This document shows positions 59,558-64,000 of a stretch of DNA of 64,000 nt, one piece after another (the stretch's first letter is position 1; each line of letters starts with the position of its first letter). The translations under genes and the position numbers were made by a program. The DNA comes from Streptomyces sp. NBC_01445 (lineage in GTDB: Bacteria > Actinomycetota > Actinomycetes > Streptomycetales > Streptomycetaceae): assembly GCF_035918235.1 (NCBI RefSeq), contig NZ_CP109485.1, positions 5,022,001 through 5,086,000 on the forward strand, given 5' to 3'. Under the pieces are notes generated by a model. It was given only the letters and a program-made list of their open reading frames with translations. It did no database searches and was not told the origin of the DNA.

Positions 59558-59833
59558 ATGATCTCCACACGACGTGTTCTCGCCGCGGTCGCTCTGGCCG
59601 CCGGCGCCTCCGCTCTCGCCATGCCCGCGGCCGAGGCCGCTCCCGTAGGTCCCCTCGGCAACATGAAGCCGATCAGCCTCGACGACCTCACCACCAGCGG
59701 CATTCCGGCCGAGCACAGGGCCGAGATCCCCACGATGAACGAGCAGCTCGGCGGCCTGAACCGGCTGAACGAACTGCACCAGGTCACCGACCTGGTGGCG
59801 CCGGTGACGGGGCTTCTGCCGTCGGTGAGCTAG
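59558..59833 (+). CDS. Small secreted protein
   Basis: A 91-residue protein with a clear signal peptide ([26 protein letters not shown]) and a mature part of about 62 residues ([48 protein letters not shown]). No Cys. The alternating hydrophobic C-terminus resembles small Streptomyces secreted proteins of unknown function. It lies beside the rodlin genes and could belong to the surface layer. Confidence 0.75.
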   Translation: MISTRRVLAAVALAAGASALAMPAAEAAPVGPLGNMKPISLDDLTTSGIPAEHRAEIPTMNEQLGGLNRLNELHQVTDLVAPVTGLLPSVS

Positions 59834-59877
59834 CGAAGCCGGCAAGCAGAAGCCGGTAAGCAAAAAACGGGCACAGA

Positions 59878-59914
59878 AAAGCGGGGGCAACCGGAATCCG
59901 GTTGCCCCCGCTTT
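59878..59914. terminator. 17-bp bidirectional terminator
   Basis: AAAGCGGGGGCAACCGG and its exact complement flank a three-base loop, with A-run and T-run at either end. It serves the small secreted protein gene and the convergent rodlin gene. Confidence 0.88.
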
Positions 59915-59922
59915 CGTGGCTG

Positions 59923-60330
59923 CTAGTTGTTGCTGACGCCGTTGGCGGCGAGGACCGGGATGTCGTTCAGGATGTGCGAGAGCGGCTCGTCGCCCTTCGC
60001 CTGGGTGGAGTTCTCGACACACTGCTGGTTCTGCGGGGCCGACAGGACCGGGATGTCCTGGACGGCGATCGGCACGAGGCCGACCAGCGAACCGACGTTG
60101 GCCTTGGCCGGCAGACCGACGCAGGGCTTGTTGAGCGAGCCCTGGACGAGCCCGAGCTGTGGGCTCATGCTCCCGTACGTCGAGGAGTTGCCGAACGCCT
60201 GCACGGCGTTGTTGCCGCTGTTCGACGTGGTGCCCGTGTCGTCCCCGACGGCGAGGGCCTGGGGGGCGGCGACTGCCGACATACCAGCGACGGAGGCAGC
60301 GATGGCCGCGGTTGCCCACAGTTTCTTCAT
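59923..60330 (-). CDS. Rodlin, first copy
   Basis: A 135-residue rodlin precursor. ATG 60330 (AAGGGA upstream) begins [20 protein letters not shown], a signal peptide cut near ALA. The mature part has the family segments [38 protein letters not shown], and [20 protein letters not shown], with two Cys. Rodlins assemble with chaplins into paired rodlets on aerial hyphae and spores. Closest to the second copy at 62 kb. Confidence 0.95.
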   Translation of the reverse strand: MKKLWATAAIAASVAGMSAVAAPQALAVGDDTGTTSNSGNNAVQAFGNSSTYGSMSPQLGLVQGSLNKPCVGLPAKANVGSLVGLVPIAVQDIPVLSAPQNQQCVENSTQAKGDEPLSHILNDIPVLAANGVSNN

Positions 60331-60439
60331 GGTGAATCCCTTCAATCGGCGGGCTCCGGTCACGGAGCCGCATGGTCATCAACTGAGCCGGGCTGATGCG
60401 GTTTCGCGGTGCAACCCGATTGGCCCAGCGCACTTACGG

Positions 60440-61535
60440 TCAGGAACAGCCCAGCGTGTTCCCGCGCACCGCCGTCTCGACCCCGATGCGCGGGGGGTCA
60501 AAGGGCTGCACGGTGGAGTTGCGCGGAGTGAGGGTCCGGTCCTGGTTGAGCGTGGCGAACGTCTTCTCCGCCGCCGTCTCGTCCCACTCCAGCGTCGTGC
60601 CGACGCCTTCGATGACCGGGTTGATCCCGGCGATGGGCACGACGGTGAACTCGGTCTGCGTGGCGGGCAGCCGGCTGAGCGCGCTGCTGAGGGAGCCGAG
60701 CTCCTCCGGTGTGAACCCCTGGTCGACCTTTGTGGCACCGAGCACCGTCCGCGCCAGGCCGATCGCCCTGCCCGGATCGGCGAGGATCCCGCCGGTGGCG
60801 AGTCTGTGCATGACACTGATCAGGAAACGGTGCTGGCGCTGGATCCGCCCCAGGTCGGCGCTTGCGTCCACATGCCGCGAGCGGACGTACTGCAAGGCCT
60901 GACCGCCCCCGAGGCGGTGCCGACCGGGCCGGAGGTCGAGCTTCGTGGCCGAGTCGGACAGCCGCCTCGGGGTGCAGACGTCCACCCCCTCGACCGCGTT
61001 CACGCTGTCGATGGACCGCCTGAAGTCGATCTGCAGATAGTGGTCGACCCTGAGGTTCGTCATGGCCTCCACCGTGCGGACCGAGAGCGCGGGACCGCCC
61101 TCCGCGAAGGCCGCGTTGATCTTCGCGGGATGGGCGGGGAACTGCTCCCCGGTGCCCGGGTCCCGGTGCGGGGATCTGCGCCAACGAGTCCCTGGGGAGG
61201 CTGACCACGCTGACCTCGTCACGCCGCTGCGAGACATGGATCAGCATCAGCGAATCGGTGCAGCCGCAGGCGACGCCACCGGCGTGGAACTTCTTCTTCT
61301 CCTGGCTCGAGAAGGCGTCCCGGCCGTCCGTCCCCATGAGCAGAATATTTGTGCCGGGGCCCTCGGCAGGCCGCTTCACGGCGCCGCTGAACGCATCGAC
61401 CCGCTGAATCCTGTCCGGCAGAGCGGAAACGGAATTGCCCGCCACGGAAACCGCCGTAGCGAGAAGTGCGCCCAGGGCTGCCGCGCCCAGGCAGACATTT
61501 CTCCGACGGCTCATTCGTGAAGGGCGTTTCGTCAC
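60440..61535 (-). pseudogene. LytR-CpsA-Psr family protein, frameshifted
   Basis: GTG 61535 (GGAG eight bases upstream) starts a type II membrane protein: a basic N-terminus with MSRRRN, one helix (CLGAAALGALLATAVSVAG), then NILLMGTDGRDAF, DSLMLIHVSQRRDEVSVVSLPRDS. One extra or missing base in a CCGGGACCCGGG run near 61165 shifts the frame; the remainder (PAKINAAFAEGGP, VDHYLQIDF, LGGGQALQYVRSRHVDASADLGRIQRQ) continues to the stop at 60440. LCP proteins transfer glycopolymers to peptidoglycan. All catalytic Arg/Asp motifs exist across the two frames, so a sequence error is possible. Confidence 0.85.
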
Positions 61536-61718
61536 CTGATTCGCTCCACAGCAGAGGGACAGCTCTGACGGCACCGTATGCCAGCCGCCGAATAGGTTGA
61601 ACGGTGACCACCCCGCGCGCCGCCGGGAAGTAACTCTTTCGCCCTAAAGAGAACTGTTTCGACTTCCGGAGAAGATGGAACAGAGAGCCATAGATCGCCA
61701 CGAGGAAGGCGAAGTGCT

Positions 61719-61958
61719 GTGCCGGAGAACAAGAACCGCCGACCACCCAAGGGCTTTATTCCGCAGAGCCGGGAGTCGCCCGAATACCGAATCGACGAAC
61801 CCCTTTACGGGGCGCTGTTCGACAACTGGAGGCAGCGGGGCAGAACGCTTCCCGGGCAGCCCGACCGGGAGTGGGACGAGATCGCCGCCCGGGACATCTG
61901 GCCCCGCGACGGCCAGGGCCGTTGGGCCGCCGGACAGGCGGACGACCCAACGGAATGA
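61719..61958 (+). CDS. Small hydrophilic protein
   Basis: A 79-residue soluble protein from GTG 61719, with GAGGAAGG about nine bases upstream. Rich in Arg, Pro, Asp and Trp (PKGFIPQSRESPEYRIDEPLY, WRQRGRTLPGQPDREWDE). No signal peptide or known motif. Divergent from the LCP gene and convergent with rodlin copy 2. Confidence 0.6.
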   Translation: MPENKNRRPPKGFIPQSRESPEYRIDEPLYGALFDNWRQRGRTLPGQPDREWDEIAARDIWPRDGQGRWAAGQADDPTE

Positions 61959-61967
61959 GGCCGCGGC

Positions 61968-62378
61968 TCAGTCGTTGGCCGTGCCGTTGGCCGACAGGAC
62001 CGGGATGTCCTCGAGGATGTGCGAGAGCGGCTCGTCGCCCTTGGCCTGCGTGGAGTTCTCGACACACTGCTGGTTCTGCGGGGCCGACAGGATCGGGACG
62101 TCCTGGACGGCGATCGGCACGGCGCCGACGAGCGAACCGACGTTGGCCTTGGCCGGCAGGCCGATGCAGGGCTTGTTGAGCGAGCCCTGGATGAGCGCCA
62201 TCTGCGGGCTCATGCTGCCGTACGTGGCGGAGTTGCCGTAGGCCTGCGCGGCACCGACGCCGCTCGTGGACGTGGTGCCACCGTCGTTGTCGATCGCCAT
62301 GGCCTGGGGGGCTGCGACCGCCGAGATACCGGCGACCGAGGCGGCGACTGCTGCAGCCGCCATGACCTTCTTCATCAT
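61968..62378 (-). CDS. Rodlin, second copy
   Basis: A 136-residue rodlin precursor starting MMKKVMAAAAVAASVAG. ATG 62378 is seven bases after AAGGGA; the next codon is also ATG. The mature part ([63 protein letters not shown]) is close to classical RdlA/RdlB. Divergent from the third copy with 235 bases between, the arrangement of the known rdlA-rdlB pair. Confidence 0.95.
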   Translation of the reverse strand: MMKKVMAAAAVAASVAGISAVAAPQAMAIDNDGGTTSTSGVGAAQAYGNSATYGSMSPQMALIQGSLNKPCIGLPAKANVGSLVGAVPIAVQDVPILSAPQNQQCVENSTQAKGDEPLSHILEDIPVLSANGTAND

Positions 62379-62613
62379 GATGAATTCCCTTCTCGTTGCC
62401 CCCGACCCGGGAGCCACCTGCCCAACTCCGATTTACGCACATGGTTGTCCGGGTTCACTCTGACGGGTTCACCCGGGCGTTGCCGAATAAATGACTATCA
62501 GCAGATCACTATCTGCACGTGCAGCCCGACCGAGTGAAGTGCCGCAACCATTGCAGCCGAGGCCCTGTTGTCCGGGCAGCGTTAACTGGCGTCTGTGCGA
62601 AAAGGAACTGGAA

Positions 62614-63027
62614 ATGCTTAAGAAGGCAATGGCAGCGGCTGCGGTCGCCGTTTCGGTCGTCGGCGTCTCGGCTGCGGCCGCCCCTCAGGCTCTGGCCCTC
62701 GGTGACGACGGCAGCACGACGTCCACGAGCGGCGTCGGTGCCGCGCAGGCGTTCGGCAACTCCACGACCGACGGTGCCCAGAGCCCGCAGCTCGGCGCGG
62801 TCCAGGGCTCGCTGAACAAGCCCTGCATCGGTCTGCCGGTCAAGGGCAACGTGGGCCCGCTGTTCGGTCTGCTGGTGCCGGTCGCCGTCCAGGACGTCTC
62901 GGTCCTGTCGGCACCGCAGAACCAGCAGTGCGCGGAGAACTCCACGCAGGCCAAGGGCGACGAGCCGCTCTCGCACATCGTGGACGGCGTCCCGGTCCTG
63001 TCCGCGAACGGCGAGCAGAACGGCTGA
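62614..63027 (+). CDS. Rodlin, third and most divergent copy
   Basis: A 137-residue rodlin. ATG 62614 (AAAGGA upstream) begins [17 protein letters not shown]. The mature protein keeps [20 protein letters not shown] and [21 protein letters not shown] but differs in [20 protein letters not shown], where the other two have [10 protein letters not shown]. Divergent from copy 2 and followed by two chaplin genes in the same direction. Confidence 0.95.
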   Translation: MLKKAMAAAAVAVSVVGVSAAAAPQALALGDDGSTTSTSGVGAAQAFGNSTTDGAQSPQLGAVQGSLNKPCIGLPVKGNVGPLFGLLVPVAVQDVSVLSAPQNQQCAENSTQAKGDEPLSHIVDGVPVLSANGEQNG

Positions 63028-63200
63028 TCCACCAGCCCCGGGAACCCGGGCCGCCCGCCTTCTCCGGCGCGGCGGCCCGGTCTTCTTTGCTTTGAGAGCC
63101 ACTTCTTTAACGCGGACGGCTCAGTTCCCTTCCGCCTCACGGCTCGTTTTCACACCGAGGCAATGACCTCAGTAATGAACGACGCGAGAAGGGTAAGAGA

Positions 63201-63437
63201 GTGAATCTCAAGAAGAGCGCGACGATCCTCGCCGGCGCTGTGCTGGCCCTGGGCATGGCCGCTCCGGCGTTCGCCGACACGGGTGCCGAGGGTGCCGCGG
63301 TCGGTTCGCCGGGTGTCATCTCCGGCAACGTGGTGCAGGTCCCGGTCGACGTCCCGGTCAACCTGTGCGGCGACACCGTCGACGTGATCGGCGTTCTGAA
63401 CCCGGCGCTCGGCAACGGCTGCGCCAACGACGACTGA
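63201..63437 (+). CDS. chpE: Short chaplin, ChpE-like
   Basis: A 78-residue precursor from GTG 63201. A signal peptide (KKSATILAGAVLALGMAAPAFA) leaves one chaplin domain of about 52 residues: AVGSPGVISGNVVQVPVDVPVNLCG, then DVIGVLNPALGNGCANDD with the two conserved Cys. Short chaplins self-assemble into amyloid fibrils that lower surface tension and coat aerial hyphae. The acidic NDD end matches ChpE. Confidence 0.93.
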   Translation: MNLKKSATILAGAVLALGMAAPAFADTGAEGAAVGSPGVISGNVVQVPVDVPVNLCGDTVDVIGVLNPALGNGCANDD

Positions 63438-63531
63438 CTGACGCCGCGGCCGTCGGGCCGCGGCTCCGCCGGCCTTGGACACATCTCGTACTCCAAGGCC
63501 GGCTTTCATCTGCGAGCAGGAAGACAACTTG

Positions 63532-64000
63532 ATGCGACAGGCCCTGAACTTGGGAATGGTCGCGGCAGCGGCCGCGACGAGCATTCTGTCCCTGCCGGGC
63601 TCCAGTGCGTTCGCCGCGTCGGGCGCAGACGGGCAGGCGGCGGGCTCCCCCGGCATTCTGTCGGGCAACACGGTCCAAGCCCCCCTGGACATCCCGGTGA
63701 ACGCGTGCGGCAACACGGTCGACGTCGTCGCCGCACTCAATCCGACCTTCGGCAACTCCTGTGAGAACAGGGGGAGTTCGCAGCCGCCGTCCGTTCGCGG
63801 AGGCGGCTCCGACCGGGCCGTCGGCGGAGCTTCCCACGGGACCGGGGACGGCGGATACCGCGGCGGTGACAGCAGGTCCGAGGGCGGTGCGCACGCCGAG
63901 AGTGACGCGCACGGGTCGCCCGGCATCCTGTCGGGCAACTCCGTACAGGCTCCGGTGCACATTCCCGTGAACGCGTGCGGGAACTCCGGGAACGTGGTCG
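63532..64000 (+). CDS. Long chaplin (ChpA-C type), 5' part
   Basis: Starts at ATG 63532 (AGGAAG upstream) and runs off the right edge. Signal peptide to SAFA, first chaplin domain at about residues 35-75 (AAGSPGILSGNTVQAPLDIP, NACGNTVDVV, NPTFGNSCEN), a Gly/Ser/Arg-rich linker of about 45 residues, then a second domain beginning HGSPGILSGNSVQAPVHIP. Two domains mean a long chaplin; an LPxTG sortase signal and membrane anchor are expected beyond the window. Confidence 0.93.
   Translation, partial: MRQALNLGMVAAAAATSILSLPGSSAFAASGADGQAAGSPGILSGNTVQAPLDIPVNACGNTVDVVAALNPTFGNSCENRGSSQPPSVRGGGSDRAVGGASHGTGDGGYRGGDSRSEGGAHAESDAHGSPGILSGNSVQAPVHIPVNACGNSGNVV

Overview
The window is a high-GC actinomycete chromosome segment, almost certainly Streptomyces. 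It carries the developmental regulators BldG and WblA, rodlins and chaplins of the aerial-hypha surface layer, GTG starts, and gene order typical of that genus. From about 9.3 to 37.4 kb the order also follows a block conserved across Actinobacteria (recognised from memory as the M. tuberculosis Rv3660c-Rv3683 neighbourhood): Ssd / 6C RNA / HAD phosphatase, acetyl-CoA synthetase, epoxide-hydrolase-like protein, MarP protease, CoA NUDIX, endonuclease III, Crp, metallo-beta-lactamase fold protein, RidA, DUF4177, two ArsA-type ATPases, WhiB4/WblA, class A PBP and metallophosphoesterase.

Region by region: (1) 1-4.6 kb: hppA (partial), an anti-sigma-type ATPase and its antagonist bldG, then a DECH-box helicase. 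(2) 4.7-8.7 kb: a scar. The Tad/secretion cluster that normally follows this helicase is missing. Only the tail of a TadE-like gene and the first 57 codons of ssd remain. Between them lies degenerate mobile-element DNA: two families of short palindromic repeats (18 TGCGCA sites; GGTACGC inverted repeats), decayed small ORFs, and an apparently intact GntR regulator/operator/small-protein module. (3) 9.1-37.4 kb: a 6C small RNA and the conserved housekeeping block, including a SulP-carbonic anhydrase fusion and one frameshifted lipoprotein deacetylase. (4) 37.5-48.4 kb: a genomic island in tRNA-Pro(CGG), bounded by a perfect 109-bp direct repeat. Its integrase is a fragment whose catalytic Tyr appears replaced by Cys. 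Cargo includes a frameshifted IS110 element, an HTTM + DUF5819 membrane pair beside an ice-binding-fold surface protein, a Gly-rich RTX protein, and an ECF sigma/membrane-partner pair.

(5) 48.4-53.3 kb: more accessory DNA, with a TPR glycosyltransferase beside a secreted protein ending in about 30 Gly-Thr-Pro-Thr-Gly repeats, plus decayed WD40, RTX and methyltransferase genes. (6) 53.3-56.2 kb: a compact arsenic locus, arsM divergent from arsR-acr3-arsC. (7) 56.2-59.8 kb: a SulP transporter, a small membrane protein, an ABC ATPase remnant and a small secreted protein. (8) 59.9-64 kb: a cell-surface cluster of three rodlins, a frameshifted LCP protein, a ChpE-like short chaplin and a long chaplin cut by the window edge.

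The strongest candidates for undescribed biology are the GTPTG-repeat protein with its neighbouring glycosyltransferase, the SdpAB-like HTTM/DUF5819 pair with an adjacent repeat adhesin, and the helically spaced TGCGCA array inside the deleted Tad locus. Many genes are broken by single-base shifts; some could be assembly errors. Family assignments come from reading the translations, with no database search.
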